This document shows positions 1 to 10,920 of a stretch of 64,000 bases of DNA, piece by piece (the stretch's first letter is position 1; the number at the start of each line of letters is the position of its first letter). This DNA is from Hypericum androsaemum (lineage: Eukaryota > Streptophyta > Magnoliopsida > Malpighiales > Hypericaceae), in NCBI GenBank assembly GCA_963995505.1, contig OZ023182.1, positions 19,237,619 to 19,301,618 on the forward strand. Direction: 5' to 3'. Both the position numbers and the translations under genes were made by a program. The notes beneath the pieces were generated by a model. It had not been told where the DNA came from and did no database searches. It saw nothing but the letters and a program-made list of their open reading frames with translations.

Positions 1-1623
1 CCTCCTAAACCAGATCACCCTATGGTGACACGGTCCAAGGCTCGCAAGCTACCACCCACAACGCTCACAGTCACACTACGTCAAGTTCCAACTTGTCATT
101 CCAAAGCTGTTCTTGACCCAGATTGGCGACGTGCTATAGCGGATGAGGTTAACGCTTTACTTCAGAACGGGACCTGGGTTCTTGTTCCGCCACATCCACA
201 ATACAATGTCCTTGGTAACAAGTGGGTGTTTCGTATCAAGCAAAATACGGATGGGTCCATTGATCGCTATAAGGCTCGTCTTGTAGCCAAAGGATTTCAG
301 CAACGGCCGGGGGTGGACTACAACGAAACCTTTAGTCCTGTTATCAAGCCTGCTACAGTCCGCATCATATTGTCTATCGCGGTTTCGGGTAATTGGCCGA
401 TTCGTCAATTAGACGTTTCGAATGCCTTCTTACATGGTTCACTAGCTGAACGCGTCTATATGCAACAGCCACCAGGGTTCGTTGATCCCGATCGCCCACA
501 TCATGTTTGTCGCTTGTTGAAATCGCTATATGGGCTCAAGCAGGCACCACGGGCATGGTTTCATTGTCTCAAATATGCCCTATATACGTTCGGCTTCAAA
601 GGATCCCATACTGATACTTCACTATTTTATTATAATCAAAAAGGAGTCTGCCTTTTTGTCCTCATCTATGTGGATGATATTTTGATTACAGGAAACAACC
701 AGGCGATTTTGGAACGGCTATTGCACTTCTTACGGACCAAGTTTTCACTCAAGGATCTTGGCAAACTAAGTTACTTTCTTGGTATTGAAGCCTATCGTAC
801 TACCAATGGTCTAGTGCTCAATCAAGCCAAGTATGTGCAAGATATAATCCAGCGGGCAAAAATGGTTAAGTGCAATTCCATGGAGACACCAGCTTCTTCT
901 TCCAGCAGTCCACCATCGTCTACTGATGCCTGCGATCCGGAGCTCTATCGACAAGTTGTCGGTTCCTTGCAATACCTAGGTGTGACGCGGCCTGAAATCG
1001 CATTTGCCGTTGGCCGCGCATCACAATTCATGCATTCTCCTACACCTGCACGATGGGGGGCTGTCAAGCGTATTCTGCGATATCTTCAAGGGACTCCTTC
1101 AATGGGCCTGCTCATCCGCCCCTCCCGGGATCAACGATTGTCCGGTTACTCTGATGCGGATTGGGGTAGTTGTCCCCTTGATTGCCGCTCTACCACCGGT
1201 TATGCTGTATTCTTAGGACCTAACCTCATATCATGGTCCTCCCGCAAACAACGCTCTGTCTCCCGCTCCTCCACTGAAGCTGAATACCGTGCATTGGCAA
1301 CGGTTGCATCGGAAATCATATGGGTGCAATCTCTTCTCCGGGAGATTGGCTTCCCTTGTTCTCAGTCTCCACTCCTGTGGTGCGACAATTTAGGGGCCAC
1401 CTATCTTGCGGCCAATCCGATTTTTCACCGCCGCTCCAAGCACATGGAGATTGACTTCCACTTTGTACGAGAACGTGTTGCCGACGGGCGTCTTCGAGTG
1501 TGCTACATTTCTGGCCGGGACCAGATTGCTGATGTTCTCACGAAACCTCTTCCCCGCGCACGGTTTCAACAATTGCGGTCCAAGCTGACGGTTGTTCACC
1601 CCCATCAGCTTGCGGGGGCGTGA
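1..1623 (+). CDS. Ty1/copia retrotransposon polyprotein, C-terminal part (reverse transcriptase + RNase H)
   Basis: This is the 3' half of a copia pol gene. The frame is open from base 1, so the first in-frame ATG at 22 is probably not the start; gag, protease and integrase lie outside the window. Numbering from that ATG, the reverse transcriptase comes first, with VDVNAFLHG-like palm text near residue 135 (here LDVSNAFLHG) and the catalytic YVDD box at residues 216-219. RNase H follows, with the Asp of SDADWGS (D378), the Glu of STEAEYRAL (E419) and the Asp of WCDN (D455). It ends in the usual ADVLTKPL motif and a TGA that forms the first bases of the LTR. No frameshift or stop is seen, so the insertion may be young. 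It lies opposite in strand to the F-box array. The product would copy element RNA into DNA in virus-like particles. Confidence 0.95.
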   Translation, partial: PPKPDHPMVTRSKARKLPPTTLTVTLRQVPTCHSKAVLDPDWRRAIADEVNALLQNGTWVLVPPHPQYNVLGNKWVFRIKQNTDGSIDRYKARLVAKGFQQRPGVDYNETFSPVIKPATVRIILSIAVSGNWPIRQLDVSNAFLHGSLAERVYMQQPPGFVDPDRPHHVCRLLKSLYGLKQAPRAWFHCLKYALYTFGFKGSHTDTSLFYYNQKGVCLFVLIYVDDILITGNNQAILERLLHFLRTKFSLKDLGKLSYFLGIEAYRTTNGLVLNQAKYVQDIIQRAKMVKCNSMETPASSSSSPPSSTDACDPELYRQVVGSLQYLGVTRPEIAFAVGRASQFMHSPTPARWGAVKRILRYLQGTPSMGLLIRPSRDQRLSGYSDADWGSCPLDCRSTTGYAVFLGPNLISWSSRKQRSVSRSSTEAEYRALATVASEIIWVQSLLREIGFPCSQSPLLWCDNLGATYLAANPIFHRRSKHMEIDFHFVRERVADGRLRVCYISGRDQIADVLTKPLPRARFQQLRSKLTVVHPHQLAGA

Positions 1624-1895
1624 TAAGGAAACAAATGTGCACCCATGTGCTACCATTACTGCCAGGAAACACTCCACTATTGCTGCCCCCATGTACATGT
1701 GCTAAAGTGCACTCCACCATGGCTGCCAGGAAATACTCCACCAAGGGCTGCCAACAACTCCACCATGGCTGCCAGGAAGTACTCCACCAAGGGCTGCCAG
1801 CAACTCCACCATGGCTGCCAGGAAGTACTCCACCATGGGCTGCCAACAACTCCCTCTCACACCAGCCTATATATATGTAAATGCTTTCCTTTACA
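1621..1895 (+). mobile_element. 3' LTR of the copia element
   Basis: A G-rich polypurine-like tract (GCGGGGGCG) sits just before the LTR. The LTR starts TGATAAGG and ends CTTTACA, the expected TG...CA form, and is 275 bp, short for copia. A TATA-like CCTATATATATG lies at 1867-1876. The right edge is set by comparison: sequence from 1896 (AATGGAACCTTAAGACAG) matches the intron 0 text of the other F-box units, for example near 61090. The predicted 5-bp TSD would be AATGG, but the left end of the element is outside the window. Confidence 0.8.
1700..1850 (+). repeat. Minisatellite inside the copia LTR
   Basis: About three to four copies of a roughly 46-bp unit, built on CTCCACCATGGCTGCCAGGA and CACCAAGGGCTGCCAACAA. 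It produces spurious overlapping reading frames on both strands. It probably varies in copy number between LTRs of the family. Confidence 0.8.
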
Positions 1896-2346
1896 AATGG
1901 AACCTTAAGACAGAGCGAAACGAATTTGGTCATAGAGCTGCGCAAGCAAGATTACAATCTACAGATCCCTAGTCAACAGATCCGGCCTAGTGGTTATCCT
2001 ATTCGAGCACGCAGATTGAAACTGAAACAAACTTCGTTTAAGATGCATCGGATAAGACGACGGTTGAGCTCGCGACAATCTTCACAAGGACTTAAAAACA
2101 ATAGTTCCTCTTTGAAGCAACATAACATAAATATCATCAAGCATACAGATTCATGAGACAAGAATAACAGCGAAACTATATCGAAGGTGAACAATAGAGA
2201 AGGCGACCTTGGACTTGTCCATTGAAGATCCTTCGCCACTTGCTCACCAGCAGTCTACTTGGCTTGAGAAAGAGTATAACAGAGAGAGATTTGTTACTTA
2301 GGGCTTGAGATTTTGGGGAAAAGCGGTAGGTCAAGGAGCATATATA
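1896..2346 (-). promoter_or_regulatory. 5' end of F-box unit 0: part of intron 0, start exon and core promoter
   Basis: Homologous to the upstream region of every other unit in the array. On the minus strand it holds a TATA box (TATATATGCTCC, 2335-2346), then a conserved leader, then a start exon at 2222-2208 coding MDKSK followed by an AAG|GT donor. The rest is intron 0. The body of the gene must lie left of the copia insertion and outside the window. The assignment comes from alignment by eye with units D to K. Confidence 0.6.
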
Positions 2347-2656
2347 GCTTGCTTGACAAGTACTATTCCATGAATTTTATAAATTTTCAGTTAAAAAGAG
2401 AGGCAATTAACAGATCTGCTAGAAACAAAACAGGACAACTGCGGTACGGACATCAAAAGTTTCGAACATATCGACGTCGAGAGCTGAAACCAAACTGATC
2501 TCTAAATGTTTGCAGTGTCCGAGAAAGGTTGCCTAAGCAGCAACAAACACTAATATTAAACAAATAGATAATTTGATAATTTCAAGCATTCAGCATTAAC
2601 TGTAAAATACATTCCGAAATGCAGCAACAGTACCCTAAACCGTGATAATCACGTCA
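2347..2656. other. Spacer between unit 0 promoter and pseudogene A (3' flank of A)
   Basis: No gene. From about 2420 it matches the 3' flank shared by the type I units (GACGTCGAGAGCTGAAACC, then TTTGCAGTG, then GCAGCAACA, then the run into the stop codon). It is probably the 3' untranslated region and polyadenylation zone of A. Confidence 0.6.
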
Positions 2657-4126
2657 TTAACTAAAATGATTCACTACTCTCAATAAGGCAAAAGCGACCT
2701 CCGCTGCAGTTGATGCGTGTTGAAACCCGTTCACTTTTGTCTGAATCTTCAGCCATTCATCAAATGCCACAGGACGGTGGGCTAGAATAATCATTGCCGT
2801 GAGTTTCGGTGATTTTAACAAGAGAAGTTTGATAAAGTCCATTACCGAGTCATGATCTACAATTCCAAAAACAAATGCAAACTGAAGTTCCTTGCACGAA
2901 AGCAAATCAAGGTGATTGGCTTCGAAGCTTCTTAAGGGATTTTCCATCCCATCCGTGTTGTGAGGTAGGTCCATCTGCAAATAAAGTATATAGAACAAAA
3001 GAACTTGAATCTGATGCGTTCAGACATTAGCTCCAGCATATAACGATGAATCAACCTTTCCGGAGCAGTTACAAAAAAAAATAGATTCGCACATAATGCA
3101 AGAGGAACAAGATTCTTAGTGTAGAATATAACCGACCTCAATGTCTAATCTGTTCAGATTAGGTGAGTTACCAATCAACCCAAGTAAAGATGTGACTTCG
3201 TCCATGTTCCAAAGGCGAATGCGGTTTGCTTCAAGATATTTGAGTCGGGGTAACCACTCCGAACGTCCTCCATATGTACTAGACATATTGCGAACCTCAA
3301 GGGTCTTGCACTAAGTAGAAGAAGTATGCTCAACTTAAAGTCTGATGCCAAATGAGATGTAAAGCAAAAGTAAGGGCAATGCTGCTACTTTACCTGTAGG
3401 AAGTAGCAATCCACTTTCAGGGACTCCAAAGCTGGCAGAGCATTGCAAAATTCTTCGAGAGATGACTTCTCGACTCCTTCATAATTGTAATATTTTTCAC
3501 AAATATAATACATAGACTTGAGTAGAGGCGCAGATATGAAACGAAAGCCTGACCCAATGCAACCAAAGTGGAAGCGCTTTATATTCGAAGAGTTGATCTT
3601 GATGAGGGATGGCTCTAAGAAATTGCAGTAGGCAATCTTCAATTCTTCAAGTAGTGGACACTTGGAGATGAAATTTTCAAATACATTGTTATTAAGTTCC
3701 AAATACTCCAGCATAAGACTATTGAGGTTTCTGAACCCTCCAAAGTTGCAAGGAGGGGTCGATGGGACAACTACGGTCGATGGTACGACTACTTATTCTC
3801 AAACACCTTAGCTGAAGACATAAATAAAAATGTGAAGGTAGTATATAGCCAGTTGGCATGTTCCAATAACCTTCTCTTTCATTAATGCAAACTTTTAATT
3901 CTTGAACACCTTTCCTAGATAGGAAATGAAACACGCGATCAATCTCAGAGATTTTTATCGTAAATGTTGTTGAAAGTTCGAAGCCAACAATAGGTCCCAA
4001 GTGAAGCATTAGAATGCCATAAATAACCGTGATTAATTTTGAGGATGTCTTCAACGTAGAGGTTTAGAACCATCAGGTAGTTGACTGATCCTATCCACCC
4101 CAGGGCAACAAAGAAGTTTAGAACCT
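2657..4126 (-). pseudogene. F-box/LRR/FBD pseudogene A (type I)
   Basis: Exon 3 (2974-2657) and exon 2 (3304-3137) are intact and code the FBD tail, MDLPHNTDGMENPLRSFE onward, and the segment ending NSPNLNRLDIE. Exon 1 (about 4126-3393) is dead in three ways compared with K, its closest relative in the window. First, about 130 bp that should encode the F-box core are missing near 4050-4066, so only a stub of RISQLPDG remains. Second, a rearranged stretch near 3740-3790 shifts the frame between the two leucine-rich halves. Third, the exon 1 acceptor reads TTTGCAAG instead of TTTGCAG, moving the junction by one base. A start exon (MDESK) remains at 4615-4601. Without an F-box the product could not join an SCF ligase. 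Confidence 0.85.
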
Positions 4127-4740
4127 TGCAAAGAAAAGAAATTTACAGGGAACGTAAAAAGTTAGCAAATTTGACACCAACTCCGAACTGTTAGTTACCC
4201 AAAACAACCTCTGTTTTTTTTCTTCCCGATTTGAATGGTGAGACATTGTGAGAGGAATCATAACCATTCTAACATTTGGTAGACACTACTGGCAAGAGCA
4301 TGTGAATGTAGCCTTAAGACGGAACAAATGAACACCTTATTCGGTCATGGAGGTGCATTCCGCGGGAAGCAAACAAGATTAAAATCTACAGATCCCTAGC
4401 CAACAGAGACAGCCTAGTGGTTTATCCTAATCATGGCGAAATTTGGCAAACCTAGTCCGTTTGAGCATGCAGATGAAATTGAAACAAACATACGCATCCA
4501 ACCAGACAAGTGTTAACCTCTGGACAATCATAAAGCATACAGATTCACGAGGCAGGAATAAATGTGAAGCTGTACGGAAGGGGAACATAGAGAAGCCGAC
4601 CTTGGACTCGTCCATTGAAGATCCTTGCTCACCAACAGTCTACTTGGTTTCAGAGAGAGAGATTGTTACTTACGGCTTGAGAGAGAGATTGGTTACCTAG
4701 GGCTCGGGGACGAAGACCCTGGTCAGCTTACATTGACGAA
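4127..4740 (-). promoter_or_regulatory. Intron 0, start exon and 5' region of pseudogene A
   Basis: Conserved upstream block of the array. The start exon at 4615-4601 codes MDESK and is followed by GTCGGC. The leader contains GATCTTCAATGGACGAG, shared with other units. There is no good TATATATG box in this copy; GA-rich text (GAGAGAGAGATT) occupies the region instead. Confidence 0.55.
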
Positions 4741-5705
4741 AATGCCCTTAAGCTTAGGGTTTCGCAGATGCTCCGGTTTTAACTAGAAGCTGAACCTCCG
4801 GTCAGATGGTTGGTTTTAAGTTCCGCCAGTTTGGTGATTTAGTTTTCCTCAAAAAGTTTGGTGATTTTTTTTTTAGGGGAAAAAGTTTGGTGATTTAATT
4901 AAAAGGTGAACCTCTAAAACCAGTCAAAAAAGTTTTGTGCTTGTACCTCTAGGTTAAGCATTTTTATTTCTATAACATTGAGATTGCTAATTCCTGTGCT
5001 TGTAATTCCTTAATTGAGTTAATTTAGTGATTCGCTTTATTACTTTAAAAGTGCAGAACTTCCTATATTACTAGGTTGCTGAATTCTTTTTTTTAAGAAA
5101 AAAAATCAAAAAAAGTAACTTTTCTAACAACGAATATGGGGTGAATTTTGTCTTACATCATCAAATTTTATGACCAATACCCTTAACTCACAATATCAAA
5201 AAAATTGAGTAGAGATTAGAAGGTCAAAAGAATTATACATAGAGTGAGTTCCTCATCTCTCTCCATCCCATATACCAGATGAAACCGACCGACATCTGTT
5301 ATTGCAGAGCTGTAAGCTGCCTGGAAAGGACCGGAGAAGACTATACGACTGGCGAGTTGCAACTGCTGCTGGACAGGATATTGCCGTTCCATCCCCTACT
5401 GATCCAATAATGGGTTGCAGAGTTAATACAGAACCAGAACGTTGATGGATGTAGAATAAAGGGGATAATCCAAGAATGGAAAGGAAAAAAAGGGCAACCG
5501 CAGTAGGGACGTCGAAAGTTTCAAAACATATCGACGTCGAGAGCTGTAACCAAACTGATCTCTATATGTTTGCAGTGTCAGAGAGACGTTGCCTAAGCAG
5601 CAACAAAGACAATATAACGACAGAAACTAATAGATAATTTAACAATTTCAAGCAGTAAAACTAACAGTAAATTTCCTTCTGAAATGCAGCAACAGTACCC
5701 TGAAC
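4741..5705. other. Spacer between A and B, including the conserved 3' module of B
   Basis: No gene supported. 4960-5480 is one copy of a module repeated downstream of most type I units: TTGAGTTAATTTAGTGATTC, then GATTAGAAGGTCAAAA, then ATTATACATAGAG, then ATGAAACCGA and a run ending near AATAAAGGGGA. 5480-5705 matches the 3' flank of B and is cut at 5705 by the hAT insertion. Confidence 0.5.
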
Positions 5706-8568
5706 TAGGGGTGAGTTTTAAACCGACAAAAACCCGACACCGCACCACACCAAACCGCGCCACACCGAGAAAACAAAAACCGCATATCTGATACGGTGTC
5801 GGTGTGCTGAACCGCACCGCACCGCACCTATTCGGGACGGCGTCGGTTTGACATTTATACCGCACCGCATAAACCGCACCGCACCAATTATGTAAAACGA
5901 TGTCGTTTTATATTAGGGTTATTTCAACACAAAAACGACGTCGTTTTACAAGTTATTTAAAACCCCTTTGATATCCCTAGTTCCTTTCTCTCCCGACCTC
6001 CCCCTTCCCCATTCCTCGATTTTTCTCCCGACTCCCGACAGCCGACTCCCGACTCCCGACTCCCTCCGCCGCGACTCCCTCCGCCGCGATTCCCTCCAAC
6101 TGTCGGCCTCCACTCTCTCTTTCTCTCTGGCGTCGTCCTCGAGAGGTCTTTCAGAAACCCTAAGGTAAAATCTCTCGACTCTCTCTCTCTCTCTCTGGCG
6201 TCATCTCATGTGGTGAAGCTTGGGCTTGGGGGCGATGTGTTTGATAAAAGTCTGGGATGGGGTTGTGTAACGATCTAGGGTGTTAGAAGGGAGAATGTAA
6301 TGGGAAAGGTGGAGAATAATAGAAGAGTACGAGGAAGGAAGAAGAAGTAGAGAGTATAGATGATGATAATAATCCAATACCCCTTCATTAATCAAGCGAT
6401 TATAATTTATAATGGAAGCTGGAAGTGGTAACAACCCACGATCCGCTGGCAACAACCTCCTGGATTGTGTTCTACATGGTTCTATAATCAAGCGATTATA
6501 ATTAATTTGTCTTGGTTTGCCACTGCCCACATCGCTGGGAAGATTTTGAGACTATGCTATGAAGAACTGTGTTCTACATGGTTCTATAATTTAGATTCTA
6601 ATTTGACACCTAATTTGTCTTGTCAATGTCATCACAGAAATTTGCAATTCGGAGCTCTTACACACCTTCTCGTGTCCGACAGGCACATACCCAATATGGT
6701 AAAACTCTAAAGTGTAATGTTGTTTACTAATTCAGGTGTTTAGTTGAAGTATATGATGAGTTTGTGAATTGGGATTGCTGATTTGTTATTTTTTTCTTAT
6801 TACAGGCAAGTGATGACGTTGTTGGATTGCAAAATGAAGAGAATGAAGTTGTTAAAAGACCCAGTGATGCTAGAGCGCCTGTACAACATGAAGAAACCGG
6901 TAAGATCCCTTCCAAACCTCCTTCGTCTTCCAAAAGAAAGGAGTTCACTGAATTAAATACGGAGAGGGGAGAAGGCAAGAAGAAGAAAACAAGTGAAGTA
7001 TGGAATCACTTCATGGAAGTTCTGGATTGTCCGGAAGGTCAGGAAAAAGCTAGTTGTAACCATTGTGGTCAAAGATATAAAAGTAATCCTAGGAGGAATG
7101 GAACAAGTGCTTTGAAACATCACCTGGATATTTGCACCAAACTTCTTAAGAAAGATTTGAGACAAAGTACCTTGTCGTTTGATCCGCCGGCTCAAGGGGG
7201 TAAGCTGAAAGCTGTTTCCTTTACTCAAGAAGGGGGTCGCAAACATTTAGCGATGATGATTATCAAAGATGAGTTGCCCTTCAAAATTGTGGAAGGTGAG
7301 GGATTCATTGGCTATAGCAAGTACATGAATTCTAGGTTTGATATGCCACATAGGACAACTGTGGCTAAGGATTGCATGAAAATATACTTTGATGAGATGA
7401 TGAGGGTGAAAAAATCTTTGAAGGGTCAGAGGTTGAGTTTCACAACAGATACTTGGACGTCAATCCAAACAAAGAATTACATGTGTTTAACTGGACATTG
7501 GATTGACAAGGATTGGAAGTATCAAAAGAGGATTTTGAACTTCTGTCAAATTGACAATCACAGAGGGGAGACAATTGGAGATAGTATTGAGCAGTGCCTA
7601 ATTGAGTGGGGGATTGAAAAGATCCTAGCCATCACAGTTGACAACACTTCATCAAATGATTCAGCTATTCGCAATTTGAAATCATCCAGGAGCTACAAAT
7701 TGAAGAATGTAATATCTAATCATGACCACTTGCATATGAGGTGTAGTGCTCATATTCTGAATTTAGTTGTGCGAAGTGGAATGCTACACATTAATGAATC
7801 TATTATGAAGATTCGAAAAGCGATAAAGTATGTTACTAGTTCTGCACCTAGGCTGAAATTTTTTGGTGATTGTGTGAAAGCTTCAAATGTAGAGTGCAAG
7901 AAAGGGTTGTCTACGGATGTGGATACAAGGTGGAATTCTACATATTTGATGCTAGAGGCTGCCGAGAAGTATGAGAGAGCTTTTTCTCGTTTAGAGAGAG
8001 ATGATGGAAGATTTTTGGGATATTTTATTAATCCTAGCAAAGATAGAAATGATTCGGAGGATGAGGAAGATTTAGAAACAACAAAAATTGTTCTTATGCC
8101 TCCCAACAAAGATGATTGGCTAAATGCAAGAGCTTTACTGAAATTTTTGAAGATATTTTATGATGTTACACTGAAGTTCTCTAGCAGTTTAAGTGTCACC
8201 TCCAATGAATTCTTTCATGATTTTGTGTTCATGCGAAGAGCACTTGAGAGGCGTATCTCTGCATGTGATCGCATGTTGGCCTCTATTGCAACAAAGATGT
8301 TAGTGAAGTTCAACAAGTATTGGGATAAATTTGAATCCACTAATGGGTTATTGTATGTTGCTGTTATTTTGGATCCTCGATACAAGAGCACTTATGTTAG
8401 GCGTTCGCTTGAACAATTGTACGAAGAAGCACATGCCAATGCATATGCCGATAAAGTAGATGCAGTGCTATCTAAGTTGTATATGCAATATGAAGAGCGT
8501 TATCGTAAATCTAGTACTGCCTCTGCTAGCTCAGTACAAATCGACATGGTAATGGAAGATGATGAAGT
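5706..8568 (+). mobile_element. hAT transposon, 3' end deleted
   Basis: The left end TAGGGGTGAG is the same terminal motif as the 62496-63469 element. It interrupts the 3' flank of pseudogene B right after CCCTGAAC, whose paralogue at 12593 reads CCCTAAAC. The subterminal region (5710-5880) is packed with CCGCACCGCACC-type repeats, typical transposase-binding clutter, followed by two copies of an AAAACGACGTCGTTTT-like palindrome. The element body ends at about 8568, where it is fused to the last exon of B. The 3' inverted repeat and the right TSD are gone, so it cannot move on its own. Confidence 0.85.
6168..6202. repeat. (CT)n microsatellite in the truncated hAT 5' leader
   Basis: About 12 CT units, typical of a plant 5' untranslated region. 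It lies upstream of the transposase exon. Confidence 0.85.
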
Positions 8569-8570
8569 TG
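6806..8570 (+). pseudogene. hAT transposase (BED zinc finger, RICESLEEPER-like), C-terminally truncated
   Basis: A 3' splice site (TTATTACAG, 6797-6805) opens the main exon, so a short 5' exon probably lies upstream. The protein starts with acidic and basic low-complexity text, then a BED zinc finger (CNHCGQRY ... HHLDIC, bases about 7055-7140). The RNase-H-like fold follows, with the first catalytic Asp in TTDTWTS, the second in ITVDNTSSND, and the RCSAHILNLVV motif. The reading frame runs on to 8743, but everything after about 8570 is antisense F-box sequence. The hAT dimerisation domain with the third catalytic acid is missing, so the enzyme should be inactive. No other frame damage is seen. 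Confidence 0.9.
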
Positions 8571-10103
8571 ATGCGCGTCGAAACCGGGTCACTTTTGTCA
8601 GAATCTCCAGCCGTTCATTAGGTGTCGCACACCGGAGGGTTTCAACATTCATTAGCTCGAGATTAGGTGATTTTAACAAGAGAAGTTTGACAAAGTCCAT
8701 TCCTGAGTCAAGATCTACAATTCCTTGGAACGCTACAAACTGAAGTTTCGTGCACGAAAAAAAAAATCAATGTGATTAGCTTCCAAGCTTCTGAAGGGAT
8801 TCTCCTTCACATCCGCATTGTAAGGTGGGTCCATCTGCAAAAAAGTATATAGAACAAAAAAAAATGAATCTCATGCATTATGACATTAACTCCAGTATAT
8901 AACGATGAGTCGACCTTTTTGGAGTAGGAAAAAAGACAATTAATAGATTCGCACATATTCAATGCAAGAGGAACAAGATTCTTAGGATAGAATATAACTG
9001 ACCCCAATAATTAAATCCTTTAGATTAGGTGAGCTACCAATCAACCCAAGTAAAGATGTGACTTCATCCATGTTCCAGAGGCGAACGTAGTACGCTTCAA
9101 GAAATTTCAGTCGGTGTAATCACTTTGGATGTCTTCCACATTCATTAGACATATCACGAACCTCAAGGGACTTGCACCAAGTAGAAGAAGAATGTTCACC
9201 TTAACGTTTTATACCAAAAGAGATGTAAACCAAAAGTAAGGCAATGCTGCTACTTTACCTGTAGGAAGTAATAATCCACTTCCAAGGACTCCAAAGCCGG
9301 TAGAGAATTGCAAAATTCTTCCAGAGATAACTTCTCTGATCCTTCAAAATCGAAACATCTTTCATTACTTTCATCAGTTCTTGAGTCCAAATATGTCAGG
9401 TACTTGAGTAGAGGTGCAGATGTGAAACGCATGCCCCAACGCCAATAAAGTAGAATTGCTTTAGGTTCGAAGCGTTGATCTAGATGATGGCAGACTCTAT
9501 GAAGTTGCAGGACTCGATGTACAATTCTTCAAGTAGTGGACACTTGAAGATGAAATTTTCAAAGAAGCTGCTAGTAAGTTCCAAATCCTCCAGCTTAAAG
9601 CTAATGAGGTTTTTGAACCCTCCAAAGTTACAAGGAGGGTTGATGGTACAACTATCTAAATTCAAACATCTTAGTTGAAGACATGAATAAAAATTTGAAG
9701 GTAGTATGTAGCCTGCTGAATTTTCACTCTCTCTTTGGAAAATGCAAACATCCAGTTCCTGAACACCCTTCCTAGATAGGAAATGAAAAATGCGATCAAT
9801 CTCAACGATTCTTTCCGGACAAGTTATCGAAAGTTTGAATCCAGTGATAGTTCCCAAATGAAGCATCAGAATGCCATAAATAGCCATGATTGAATTCGGG
9901 TAACCGTTTTTTTCCGACTTAGAGGCAAACGAAGAATCAAATTCTAGTTTAGATATACTGATCCATCCATGTTTCCATTTCCTTGACAAGACAGCAGTCC
10001 TAGCCGCATCTGCAAATGGCAACCTGATGAGGATATTATCAATGATACTGTCAGGTAGTTGACTAATCCTATCCACTCCAGAGCAACAAAGAAATTTAGA
10101 CCC
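8500..10103 (-). pseudogene. F-box/LRR/FBD pseudogene B (type I) with a hAT-derived tail
   Basis: Exons: 1 at 10103-9259, 2 at 9170-9003, 3 at 8834-8500. The F-box is complete ([19 protein letters not shown] ... LSRKWKHGW). Lesions: an AAG to TAG stop near 9480 in the conserved IIKIN segment; a small deletion near 9430 (TGAAACGCATGCCCC) that shifts the frame; and a 10-A run near 8757-8767 that puts exon 3 out of frame, as in C. The natural stop and last dozen codons are replaced: after FRRAS the frame reads into antisense hAT sequence and stops at 8500. A start exon (MGESE) remains at 10828-10814. Expression of a full F-box protein is not expected. Confidence 0.85.
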
Positions 10104-10920
10104 CTGAAAAGAAATTTACAGTGAGTTTACCAAGCCTGGTCAAAACAAAGTGGTTTGGAGACACTGTATTATCACCATATCGTGTTTGGTGCATTAACGA
10201 ACAAAATAGATTAACAGTCAAAAAATAAGGAATAACCAAGCAGTACACTCCACAAAAGAGAACTTATTCCACGTTCAGTAGCAGTGAACGTAGGAGTTAG
10301 CTAATCCGACACCAACTACGAACTGTAGTTACCCAAAAGGCAACACAGCTACTTTTTTTTTCCAACTTGAATGGTGAGACGTAGAGCTGCATTCCGCAGC
10401 AAGCAAACAAGATTAAAATCTACAGATCCGTAGTCAACATAGCCAGCCTAGAGTTATCCCATCCACGGCGACAGTTCTGCTAGCTTAGTCCATTCGGGCA
10501 CGCAGATAGAAATTGAAACAAACGTCTGTTAATATGCATCCAGCAAGACAAATGTTGAGCTCCGGATAATATTTTAAGATCATAACCGTTCTACTTAAAA
10601 GCATTAGTTCTTCTTTCAATCAACATAACATAATATCATCAACCAAAAAGGAGTTATCTTGAATTCGAACCGTCGTAAACCTGAATACTTGGGAGAGATG
10701 GTGGGTGTCGGGATAAGGTATAAACCAAAAACACACACAAGATCATCAAGCACACAGATTCATTCACGAGACAGGAATAAGCTGTATGAAAGGGGAACAA
10801 TAGAGAGGGCGACCTCGGATTCGCCCATTGAAGATCCTCCGCCCCTTGCTCGCCATCAGTCTACTGGGTTTGAGAGAGAATGTAGAGAGATTGCTTAGGG
10901 ATCGAGGATATTAAACCCTG
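10104..10920 (-). promoter_or_regulatory. Intron 0, start exon and leader of pseudogene B
   Basis: Conserved upstream block. The start exon at 10828-10814 codes MGESE, with a GAG|GTCGCC donor where others have AAG|GTCGCC. Intron 0 carries the shared text TTTAAGATCATAACC and AACATAATATCATCAA, plus a private insertion around 10650-10735. Confidence 0.5.

Noticed and set aside
1538..1945. Overlapping reading frames on both strands in the copia LTR
   Set aside because: They arise from a GC-balanced minisatellite in the LTR and run through the LTR border.
3301..3325. TAG within the apparent WCK text just before exon 2 of pseudogene A, first taken as a nonsense mutation
   Set aside because: The best acceptor, conserved in all copies, is TGCAAG just after it, so the TAG lies in the intron.
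5593..5865. Minus-strand frame across the hAT left end
   Set aside because: It spans the insertion border at 5705/5706 and is made of subterminal CCGCACC repeats.
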